Virus record (IMG/VR): IMGVR_UViG_3300032288_000997
Location: 1-26,410 of that record
Strand: one strand, 5' to 3'
Length of the DNA: 26,410 bases
DNA from: a virus
A model generated the notes under the pieces. The model made no database searches and was not told where the DNA came from. It saw only the letters and a program-made list of their open reading frames with translations. The position numbers were made by a program, and so were the translations under genes. This document shows, piece by piece, positions 20,684 through 26,410 of this stretch. Each line of letters opens with the position of its first letter. Position 1 is the first letter of the stretch.

Positions 20684-20848
20684 ATGAACGCCTACGAACT
20701 TCGCTTCCAGATGCTGCACACCGCCCGAGAGATGCTTGAGTCCGAATACCATGCCAAAGCTACAGCAGGTGAAAAACCAGTTTGGCCTTCGTTGGAAGAG
20801 GTGCTTGAACGAGCGCGGGCATTGAACAGCTTTGTTAGCGAAAAATAA
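20684..20848 (+). CDS. small conserved phage protein (54 aa)
   Basis: Starts MNAYELRFQMLHTAREMLES and continues as a helix with EYHAKA, ending in LEEVLERARALNSFVSEK. Short proteins with the MNAYELRF..L..A...L..EYHA pattern occur in many marine and T4-like phages; their function is unknown. GAGG lies nine bases before the ATG at 20684. A longer frame from 20633 overlaps the previous gene and is not supported. A terminator follows. Confidence 0.75.
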   Translation: MNAYELRFQMLHTAREMLESEYHAKATAGEKPVWPSLEEVLERARALNSFVSEK

Positions 20849-20849
20849 A

Positions 20850-20880
20850 AAATGGGGGCCTTGTGCCCCTTTTCTTTTTC
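20850..20880 (+). terminator. terminator after the 54-residue gene
   Basis: GGGGC (20855-20859) pairs with GCCCC (20865-20869) and is flanked by AAAAAAT and TTTTCTTTTTC. The A and T tracts can extend the stem and work in either direction, but rightward use is most likely. Confidence 0.8.
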
Positions 20881-20979
20881 CTGTATATTGGCTTTATTCC
20901 GGGGTCCCCGGCGTTTCTGACAGTCCCGGCTGACGACATGCAGACAGAGCGCCCTCAATTAACTCGCATGTGAGGAATC

Positions 20980-21402
20980 ATGGCACGTACTACATTCAGC
21001 GGCCCGGTCGTATCTCAGAACGGCTTCATTCAAGGCCACCAACCCACTTCCCTGAACGCTATCAACACCACTGGCACCGCTACTGCGGCTCAGGTTGCTG
21101 ACGGCTACATCACTTCCACTTCGGTTGGAACTGTCACGATTACGTTGCCCACCGGCACTGATCTGGGCACCGCTATTGGCGCATCTCGCGGCACAGTTCT
21201 GGACTTGTTTGTTGACAACACCGCAGGCGCAAGCGTTGTGACTGTGGCCGCAAACACCAACGCAGTCCTATCCAGTGCTGGCGTAGATGGCAGCACCGCC
21301 AACTTTGGCGACCTGACCATTGCTGCTGGTGCAACTGGCTTGGCCCGATTCACCCTGATGTTCTCCAGCGCCACCGCCTACACCTTTAGCCGCACGGCTT
21401 AA
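20980..21402 (+). CDS. putative virion protein, beta-rich (140 aa)
   Basis: Starts MARTTFSGPVVSQNGFIQGH and is rich in T, G, A, V and S with alternating strands, e.g. VGTVTITLPTGTDLG and SVVTVAANTNAVLSSAG. No catalytic motif. The opening GPVVS.NGFI is seen in phage structural proteins; it may be a head decoration or fibre component. TGAGGAATC precedes the ATG. It starts a new gene group after the inserted genes. Confidence 0.65.
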   Translation: MARTTFSGPVVSQNGFIQGHQPTSLNAINTTGTATAAQVADGYITSTSVGTVTITLPTGTDLGTAIGASRGTVLDLFVDNTAGASVVTVAANTNAVLSSAGVDGSTANFGDLTIAAGATGLARFTLMFSSATAYTFSRTA

Positions 21403-21414
21403 TAGGAGCGCATC

Positions 21415-21915
21415 ATGACGATGCAATACGACGTAAAGTCGGCGCATATGACCTCATCCGGGCTGGTGGTTGACTACCGCACCCGGATCAAGGGGGCCAT
21501 TGTGTCCGCGAACGCCAGTGCGGCCACTCGTAATACCGTGTTTGCCAACAATGTGGCGCAGACAGGTACATACGGGCGGTCTACCAATGTTGTGACGGTG
21601 ACCATCACCAATCACGGCCTCACTTCTGGGGACCGAGTTTGGCTGGACTTTTCTGCCGGAACAGGCGGAACTGCGACAGACAACGTCTATGCGGTCACAG
21701 TATCAGATGCCAACACCTTCACGGTGACAGACTCAGCAACCGGCACCATCACGGGTTCTCCTGCGGTGTCTATGTACGCTGACATCCTTTTGGAGGCCGA
21801 CTCCTACAACCCGACCGCATTCAATGTGGTTATCCCGGGCGAAGGCATTTTGGCCAAGGATGGCATTTTTGTGGGTTTGGTGACCAACGTGACCGCAACG
21901 GTGTTCTATGGCTAA
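21415..21915 (+). CDS. putative virion protein with Ig-like/beta module (166 aa)
   Basis: The middle part (about residues 50-120) reads as a beta module common in phage tail or decoration proteins: VVTVTITNHGLTSGDRVWLD, then VYAVTVSDANTFTVTDSATG. The N- and C-terminal parts (TSSGLVVDYRTRIKGAIVSA; DILLEADSYNPTAF) form the rest of the fold. The exact role is not known. AGGAGCGCATC precedes the ATG. The next gene begins eight bases before the stop. Confidence 0.65.
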   Translation: MTMQYDVKSAHMTSSGLVVDYRTRIKGAIVSANASAATRNTVFANNVAQTGTYGRSTNVVTVTITNHGLTSGDRVWLDFSAGTGGTATDNVYAVTVSDANTFTVTDSATGTITGSPAVSMYADILLEADSYNPTAFNVVIPGEGILAKDGIFVGLVTNVTATVFYG

Positions 21916-22162
21916 GACTCCAGCATGGACTCGCAAGGAAGGCAAGAACCCCAAGGGCGGACTCAACGCCAAGGGCCGAGCCTCCTACAACAAGGCCAAT
22001 CCGGGCAAACCGGGGCTCAAGCCTCCGCAGCCCGAGGGCGGCTCACGCCGCGACTCTTTTTGTGCCCGTATGGAGGGTATGAAGAAGAAGTTGACCGGCG
22101 AAAAAGCCAAGAAAGACCCAAACAGCCGTATCAACAAAAGCCTTCGGGCGTGGAACTGCTGA
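21908..22162 (+). CDS. small basic phage protein (84 aa), DUF6321-like
   Basis: Lysine- and glycine-rich protein: WTRKEGKNPKGGLNAKGRAS, then DSFCARMEGMKKK and a conserved end RAWNC. The pattern matches a widespread family of small phage proteins, I believe DUF6321, with no known function. High positive charge suggests nucleic-acid contact or packaging into the virion (inference). Translation is probably coupled, because it overlaps the preceding gene by eight bases and lacks a strong Shine-Dalgarno sequence. Confidence 0.7.
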   Translation: MAKTPAWTRKEGKNPKGGLNAKGRASYNKANPGKPGLKPPQPEGGSRRDSFCARMEGMKKKLTGEKAKKDPNSRINKSLRAWNC

Positions 22163-22163
22163 C

Positions 22164-22367
22164 ATGAGCGAAAACACGGATGCCGTCAAAAATGTGCTAG
22201 ACGTAATAGCGATCTTCAGCACTGTTGGCGCATTTTTAAACATGCTTACACCGTTGTTCGGCTTGATCGGTGCAATCGTTGGTGCCATGCGTATCTACGA
22301 AATGACCACCGGGAAAGACTTTTACAAGCTTTTCCGCAGGAAGAAAGACGATGCCAAGCAAAAGTAA
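22164..22367 (+). CDS. small membrane protein, holin-like (67 aa)
   Basis: One or two transmembrane segments are visible (about residues 10-41: VLDVIAIFSTVGAFLNMLTP, then LFGLIGAIVGAMRIYE), followed by a strongly basic tail (FRRKKDDAKQK). A short N-terminal helix, hydrophobic core and charged C-terminus are usual for class II-like holins. The IYE.TTGK motif is seen in phage proteins annotated as holins. No endolysin lies in the window, so the lysis role is inferred. It overlaps the next gene by 17 bases. Confidence 0.6.
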   Translation: MSENTDAVKNVLDVIAIFSTVGAFLNMLTPLFGLIGAIVGAMRIYEMTTGKDFYKLFRRKKDDAKQK

Positions 22368-22833
22368 AGCCCAACACAACTTGATGGCGATGGTGGCCAA
22401 TGACCCCGCCGCTGCCAAACGTGTAGGAGTCCCGCAGTCTGTTGGTAAAGAGTTCATGAAAGCAGACAAGGGCAAGCGGTTTGGGTCTGGTAGCCGTGCA
22501 GATGCACAAGCTATCAACAAGCCTAAGACCAATCAAGGCAAGATGGAACTTTTCTCAAGAGGTGGTGACATGAAAGAATCGAAAGAGATGATGAAAAAGG
22601 AAGTGTCCTTCATGAAAAAGAAGGGCGCTCCCAAGTCCATGATCAAGCATGAAATGGCCGAGGCTGGCATGAAGAAGATGGCTAACGGCGGCATCACCAC
22701 TGCCAAGATGGGCGCTGTCAAGACCGCCGCCCCCAGCAAAGATGGCGTTGCCACCAAGGGCAAGACCAAGGGCACCATGGTAAAGATGGGTGCTTCTAAG
22801 CCTCTGGGCATGAAAAAGGGCGGCTATTGCTGA
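22351..22833 (+). CDS. basic virion-associated protein, two modules (160 aa)
   Basis: Two parts can be seen. Residues 1-50 follow the pattern PSKSKAQHNLMAMVANDP and VGVPQSVGKEF, typical of one family of small phage proteins. Residues 74-110 follow MKESKEMMKKEVSFMKKKGA and PKSMIKHEMAEAG, typical of another. After these come PSKDGVATKGKTKGTMVKMG and the end MKKGGYC. The first motif recurs in the next two proteins. Function unknown; strongly basic and lysine-rich. AGGAAGAAAG precedes the ATG. Confidence 0.7.
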   Translation: MPSKSKAQHNLMAMVANDPAAAKRVGVPQSVGKEFMKADKGKRFGSGSRADAQAINKPKTNQGKMELFSRGGDMKESKEMMKKEVSFMKKKGAPKSMIKHEMAEAGMKKMANGGITTAKMGAVKTAAPSKDGVATKGKTKGTMVKMGASKPLGMKKGGYC

Positions 22834-22845
22834 TAGGAGGCCATC

Positions 22846-23814
22846 ATGGCTCGACGTTCTCGTTCACGCGATTTAGCTGGCCTTGCCGCACTGGGCGCGT
22901 TGGGTTATACCTTCTTTGGTCCGGGGCGTGATCGTCCAAAAGGTGCGTCAAAAGCTCCGGTTTTTGAAGGCAGACCCGTCCCAGTAGAAGAGATTTTGCG
23001 CGGACGTTCCGCTGATATGCCGTCTCCCGATGCGGATTTTCCTCAAGCTGGAGGCACTCTTGCTCCGGAGGACACTAGCGACTTCCTGTCCCGCAGGTTG
23101 AGGGGCGTCAATGAGGTGGGCCAAGCCACTTCTATGGAAAACATCGCCCCCTTGGAGCGGGCTCGCGTAGCCCGCGCCGCCACACCCCGTGCAGCCGCTG
23201 ACACCACTGCCGCAGCCTATAGTGACGCAAGCCGCCGTAGGGACGTAGTCCCACAAAGCGGTGCTGGCGCAGGTCGTGAGAGTCAAGGCGGCCCCACCCG
23301 CGAAGAAATGTTGGCTCAGATTCCCGTGGGTGGGACTAGAACCGTAGAGGGCGGAGAGCGAGTCTCTGGCAATGAGTTCACTCGTAATGTTGGCAACATT
23401 CTGAACGCGCCGGTCCCCGGGTTTGTGCCAGTTGGCCGTGCTGTTCGTGGTGCTGCTGCCCTACGTCAGCCGCCAGAGGTTGTTCCGGCATTGCCAGCAC
23501 CACAGGCGCGTTTGGCTGGGCCTTCTAGAGGCGCTTTAAAAGAAGCTGAACGCACTGCACGGCAAGAACAGTTGCGGCAACAGGTTCTACGCGAGAACGC
23601 CGCCAACTACGGGCTTGACCCCACTGCTCCGGGTTATGAAGCTGCTATGAGGGCTCTGACCCGAGACCTTGGCGGCAAAGATTTCACGCTCAGGAAAAAA
23701 GGCGGCGCAGTCAAAGCCAAGTCAAAAAAGATGTCTTCTGGCGGTATGTCTTCCGCTTCCAAGCGTGCTGATGGTATCGCCACCAAAGGCAAAACCAAGT
23801 GCAAGATGTATTGA
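22846..23814 (+). CDS. hypothetical protein with KGKTK C-terminal motif (322 aa)
   Basis: Begins with an arginine-rich MARRSRSRDLAGLAALGALG followed by YTFF; the hydrophobic stretch is only marginal as a membrane segment. The middle is alanine-, proline- and arginine-rich and probably disordered. A more ordered helical part follows (about 225-275, REENAANYGLD-like). The C-terminus is lysine- and serine-rich and ends RADGIATKGKTKCKMY. I do not recognise a family. AGGAGGCCATC precedes the ATG. The shared C-terminal motif suggests a common virion or partner-binding role. Confidence 0.65.
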   Translation: MARRSRSRDLAGLAALGALGYTFFGPGRDRPKGASKAPVFEGRPVPVEEILRGRSADMPSPDADFPQAGGTLAPEDTSDFLSRRLRGVNEVGQATSMENIAPLERARVARAATPRAAADTTAAAYSDASRRRDVVPQSGAGAGRESQGGPTREEMLAQIPVGGTRTVEGGERVSGNEFTRNVGNILNAPVPGFVPVGRAVRGAAALRQPPEVVPALPAPQARLAGPSRGALKEAERTARQEQLRQQVLRENAANYGLDPTAPGYEAAMRALTRDLGGKDFTLRKKGGAVKAKSKKMSSGGMSSASKRADGIATKGKTKCKMY

Positions 23815-23823
23815 GGTGTAATC

Positions 23824-24099
23824 ATGACTCCTAAAGACGCCAAAATTTACAAACCCCGTCGTCCCGGTACTACGCTGGCGGATGTGGTGACTCCTGAAGA
23901 ACGGGAACGCCGCGCCCGTATGCGTCAGGAGGTTGAGGATGTCAAGATGCAGCCCAAGCTGGAAGAAGCCTACACAGGCTCCATGACCAGCACTGAGGCT
24001 GCTCCTGAAAAGAAAGCTGGTGGCGGCGTCACTCGCGCAGATGGCTGCATTACCAAGGGCCACACTCGTGGCACTATGGTCAGGATGGCGGGTGCCTGA
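23824..24099 (+). CDS. small protein with KGHTRG C-terminal motif (91 aa)
   Basis: Opens MTPKDAKIYKPRRPGTTLAD, then a charged helix (PEERERRARMRQEVEDVKM). It ends GGGVTRADGCITKGHTRGTM and VRMAGA, the same tail motif as the previous two genes. No catalytic features. GAGGTGTAATC precedes the ATG. It may be a small virion-associated protein (inference). Confidence 0.65.
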   Translation: MTPKDAKIYKPRRPGTTLADVVTPEERERRARMRQEVEDVKMQPKLEEAYTGSMTSTEAAPEKKAGGGVTRADGCITKGHTRGTMVRMAGA

Positions 24100-24101
24100 T
24101 C

Positions 24102-24386
24102 ATGATGTCCAGCCGTGGCATGGGGGCCATTAACCCCAGCAAGATGCCCGGGCCGAAACGCAAGGCCCGTAGGGACGATACTGACTTTGATCAGTACGCG
24201 GCTGGCGGCACGACCAAGTCCAAGGTCAACGAGGCTGGCGTCTACACCAAGCCGGGTATGCGCAAGTCGCTGTTTGAGTCGATCAAGTCCCGTGCGGTGC
24301 AGGGTACGGGCGCAGGTCAGTGGTCAGCCCGCAAGGCACAGCTTCTGGCCAAGCAGTACAAGGCCCGTGGGGGTGGGTACAAGTGA
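24102..24386 (+). CDS. conserved basic phage protein (94 aa)
   Basis: The C-terminal half reads NEAGVYTKPGMRKSLFESIK, then GTGAGQWSARKAQLLAKQYK and ARGGGYK, a strongly conserved pattern in small phage proteins that I associate with DUF5872-type sequences. The N-terminal half is basic and glycine-rich. Function unknown. Its start has tandem ATG codons (24102 and 24105), and its stop overlaps the GTG start of the next gene. The two genes look like a pair. Confidence 0.7.
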   Translation: MMSSRGMGAINPSKMPGPKRKARRDDTDFDQYAAGGTTKSKVNEAGVYTKPGMRKSLFESIKSRAVQGTGAGQWSARKAQLLAKQYKARGGGYK

Positions 24387-24616
24387 AAGACCCGCAGCAA
24401 TCGCTCAAAGACTGGACCGCTCAGAAATGGCGGACTAAGTCTGGTAAGCCGTCATCTAAGACGGGTGAGCGGTATCTGCCTGAAAACGCCATTAAGGCGT
24501 TGACCCCCGCCGAGTATGCTGCCACAACCCGTGCCAAGCGGGCAGGCAAAAAGGTTGGAAAACAATTTGTTAAGCAACCACCCAAGGTGGCGGCAAAAAC
24601 AGCAAGGTACAGGTAA
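24383..24616 (+). CDS. conserved basic phage protein, GTG start (77 aa)
   Basis: Reads (M)KDPQQSLKDWTAQKWRTKSG, then GERYLPENAIKALTPAEYAA and TTRAKRAGKKVGKQFVKQPP, a known pattern of small lysine-rich phage proteins of unknown function, often next to the preceding gene type. The start is GTG at 24383, overlapping the previous stop as GTGA, with GGGGGTGG upstream. An ATG at 24320 would lie deep inside the previous gene and is not supported. Confidence 0.75.
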   Translation: MKDPQQSLKDWTAQKWRTKSGKPSSKTGERYLPENAIKALTPAEYAATTRAKRAGKKVGKQFVKQPPKVAAKTARYR

Positions 24617-24885
24617 TGGCTTGGTCAGACGTACTCAAAGCAGTAATACCAATCGTGGTGGCGGCTTTAGCTTGGCTGCTGGGGCAGGTTGCGTCCTTCT
24701 CTGAGCGCCTGACCAAGATCGAGGGGCAGATGCCTGCTCTTATTACCAAAGAGGGCATCCCGACCGACAGCCCGATCAGTGCCGAACGCAGGGCCGTGCT
24801 AAAAGAGCAGTTGATGACCCACATCAATGATCTTCAAGTTAAAGTCAAACTGATTGAAGAACGCGAAAAGCTGGGGAAGAAATAA
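24616..24885 (+). CDS. membrane-anchored coiled-coil protein (89 aa)
   Basis: One N-terminal transmembrane helix (about residues 5-27, VLKAVIPIVVAALAWLLGQV) is followed by a short linker and a C-terminal coiled coil (RRAVLKEQLMTHINDLQVKV). The layout resembles an inner-membrane spanin (Rz-like) or another lysis-associated protein, but the sequence EGQMPALITKEGIPTDSPIS belongs to a conserved phage type with no proven role. Its ATG shares a base with the previous stop (TAATG). Confidence 0.65.
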   Translation: MAWSDVLKAVIPIVVAALAWLLGQVASFSERLTKIEGQMPALITKEGIPTDSPISAERRAVLKEQLMTHINDLQVKVKLIEEREKLGKK

Positions 24886-25823
24886 TGGCCACCACATCCG
24901 GCGCAAGCAGTTTTAACCTTGACCTGACAGAGTTGGTCGAGGAGGCGTTTGAGCGTGCCGGTTCAGAGATGCGGACGGGCTACGACTTGCGTACTGCTCG
25001 TCGCAGTTTAAACATCATGTTTGCTGACTGGGCCAACCGGGGCATCAACCTCTGGACCATTGAGCAGGGCACGATTGACCTTGTGCAGGGTCAGAACACC
25101 TACGCTCTGCCGACCGACACGATTGATCTTTTGGAGCATGTGATCCGTACCGGGGCCAATGTGGCGGCAACTCAGGCCGACCTGACCATCACCCGGATTA
25201 GTGTTTCTACCTATGCCACCCTGCCGAACAAGCTTCAGCAGGCTCGTCCGATCCAAGTCTGGGTTCAGCGGTACAACGGCCAGCAGAGCCCGACCGGCCT
25301 GTCCATCAGCCAAGTGGGCGGAATCAACGCCACTGTCGATCAAATCACCCTCAACTCTGTGGTTGGCCTGCCTGCCACCGGGTTCATCAAGATTGACTCT
25401 GAGATCATCAACTACGGGTACATCTCAGGGAATACCCTATATAACTGTTTCAGGGGTCAGGCCGATACCACGGCGGCATCCCACAACAACGGGGCGGTGG
25501 TCTACTGGCAGCAGCTTCCGGCCATCACTGTATGGCCAACCCCCGACAACGCCCAACAGTATCAGTTTGTGTACTGGAGACTGCGCAGGACGCAGGATGC
25601 CGGTGGCGGTGTAAACATCATGGATGTGCCTTTCCGGTTTATCCCGTGCATGGCGGCGGGTCTGGCCTATTACATCGCCGGGAAGATTCCCGGTGGCATG
25701 GATCGCCTGCCAATCCTGAAGGCCCAGTATGACGAGGCGTGGCAGTTGGCCGCTGATGAGGATCGTGAGAAGGCCGCAATCAGGTTTGTTCCCCGCCAGC
25801 AGTTCATCGGGAGCACTTACTAA
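24885..25823 (+). CDS. tail/adaptor protein with inserted domain (312 aa)
   Basis: The N-terminal part (LVEEAFERAGSEMRTGYDLR, then LNIMFADWANRGINLWTIEQ) and the C-terminal part (FVYWRLRRTQDAGGGVNIMD, PFRFIPCMAAGLAYYIAG, EDREKAAIRFVPR) resemble head-tail adaptor or tail-tube-A-like proteins of phages with short tails. About residues 140-208 look inserted: LPATGFIKIDSEIINYGYIS and LYNCFRGQADTTAASH, a beta module seen in other phage tail proteins. Its start overlaps the previous stop (TAATG). The tail type cannot be fixed from this alone. Confidence 0.7.
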   Translation: MATTSGASSFNLDLTELVEEAFERAGSEMRTGYDLRTARRSLNIMFADWANRGINLWTIEQGTIDLVQGQNTYALPTDTIDLLEHVIRTGANVAATQADLTITRISVSTYATLPNKLQQARPIQVWVQRYNGQQSPTGLSISQVGGINATVDQITLNSVVGLPATGFIKIDSEIINYGYISGNTLYNCFRGQADTTAASHNNGAVVYWQQLPAITVWPTPDNAQQYQFVYWRLRRTQDAGGGVNIMDVPFRFIPCMAAGLAYYIAGKIPGGMDRLPILKAQYDEAWQLAADEDREKAAIRFVPRQQFIGSTY

Positions 25824-26245
25824 TGGGCAATAGGTTTGCCAGTGGTAAGTATGCGATTGCCCAGTGTGACCGCTGCGATCAGCGGTTCATGCTCAAGCAG
25901 CTTCGCCGTGAGGTCATCAAGACCAAGAACTACGAGTTGTTGGTGTGCCCGGAATGCTGGGACCCCGATCAGCCGCAGTTGCAGTTAGGCATGTATCCTG
26001 TAGATGACCCACAAGGTTTGAGGAATCCTCGTCCTGACCGCAGCTACAGACTGTCGGGCACCAGTGGATTACAGATTGAGACGGGTTCAGGGCCTCTGGG
26101 GACCGGATCGGTTGAAGGCGGAAGCCGCATATTTCAATGGGGCTGGAACCCCGTTGGGGGTTCTTCATTTTTCACCGCCACTGAAACACCAAACAACTTG
26201 GTTCTGACAGTAAATTTGGGCACAATTACGGTTGCAACGACATAA
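25823..26245 (+). CDS. zinc-ribbon structural protein (140 aa)
   Basis: The N-terminal half is a zinc ribbon with C15-x2-C18 and C42-x2-C45 (AQCDRCDQRF and LLVCPECWDP), followed by YPVDDPQGLRNPRPD. This block is well conserved in phage proteins that follow the preceding gene type. The C-terminal half is a beta-rich, serine- and threonine-rich tail. It is probably a virion component next to the tail adaptor; the exact role is unknown. TAATG overlap and GGGAG support the start. Confidence 0.7.
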   Translation: MGNRFASGKYAIAQCDRCDQRFMLKQLRREVIKTKNYELLVCPECWDPDQPQLQLGMYPVDDPQGLRNPRPDRSYRLSGTSGLQIETGSGPLGTGSVEGGSRIFQWGWNPVGGSSFFTATETPNNLVLTVNLGTITVATT

Positions 26246-26252
26246 GGAGTCG

Positions 26253-26410
26253 ATGATGGACAGCATGAAGAAAATCGCCAAGGCCGAAGTGAAGGCCCAC
26301 GAAAAACGTATGCACAAAGGCATGAGGGCTGGCGGCAAGACCAACAGCGACATGCTCAAGTACGGGCGCAATATGGCCAAGGTCATTAACCAGCGCAACC
26401 CCGGTCGCAA
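26253..26410 (+). CDS. small basic phage protein, cut by the right edge
   Basis: Starts MMDSMKKIAKAEVKAHEKRM and continues HKGMRAGGKTNSDMLKYGRN, then a lysine/arginine-rich stretch, without a stop in the window. This pattern is common in short basic phage proteins encoded among virion genes. AAGGAG precedes two tandem ATGs. The second, at 26256, has the better spacing. Function unknown. Confidence 0.7.
   Translation, partial: MMDSMKKIAKAEVKAHEKRMHKGMRAGGKTNSDMLKYGRNMAKVINQRNPGR

Noticed and set aside
20881-20979. Promoter or attachment site around the CCGGGGTCCCCGG palindrome at 20899-20911
   Set aside because: No matching -35/-10 pair at proper spacing, no integrase and no second copy of the sequence. 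The palindrome alone is not enough.

Overview
The window is part of the genome of a tailed double-stranded DNA phage (Caudoviricetes). The case rests on a head-gene series in the usual order: small and large terminase, portal, a GroES-like co-chaperonin, a scaffold-like protein and the major capsid protein. There are no tRNA, rRNA or host housekeeping genes, and no integrase. The host is probably a proteobacterium: sigma70-type promoters, perfect TTATCCACA DnaA boxes and an E. coli-type SOS (LexA) box are present, and several small proteins (NinX/DUF2591, the 'LTDEEI' proteins) resemble those of proteobacterial phages. The exact host cannot be read from the sequence.

Layout. Positions 1-11185 are transcribed leftward (minus strand) and hold non-structural genes. 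Positions 11504-26410 are transcribed rightward (plus strand) and hold packaging, head, lysis-associated and tail genes. The divergent intergenic region (11186-11503) carries promoters for both arms, a perfect SOS box and C-rich tracts.

Left arm. From 7394 down to position 1 the genes are packed as a nearly continuous operon, mostly with 4-base ATGA start/stop overlaps. It contains a MoxR-type AAA+ ATPase, a metallopeptidase/VWA protein, a DUF3150-like protein and two tiny membrane proteins, one of only 29 residues. These are followed by a large unknown protein, a VRR-NUC nuclease and many small proteins. A second small operon (8686-7524) encodes NinX and three other small proteins. A roughly 780-base gene-free segment (8792-9580) looks like a replication origin or another protein-binding locus: 16 copies of TGGAAT/ATTCCA, two perfect DnaA boxes and a long inverted repeat. 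Three further single genes (9589-11185) are separated by terminators.

Regulation. Four leftward promoters can be read, and in each a stem-loop starts at or within a few bases of the predicted transcript start. Two of these leaders are clear paralogues with compensatory base changes in the stem. A 24-27 base repeat occurs four times in the left-arm intergenic regions, and two intergenic cassettes (9408-9570 and 10351-10476) are diverged copies of each other.

Right arm. The terminase and head genes end in a strong terminator after the capsid gene. A GIY-YIG homing-endonuclease-like gene with its own promoter and a small gene with its own terminator are inserted there. Virion-associated genes follow: beta-rich structural proteins, a small holin-like membrane protein, several basic glycine/lysine-rich proteins sharing a C-terminal motif around ADGIATKGKTKG, a membrane-anchored coiled-coil protein, a tail/adaptor protein with an inserted domain, and a zinc-ribbon structural protein. 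The last gene runs off the right edge.
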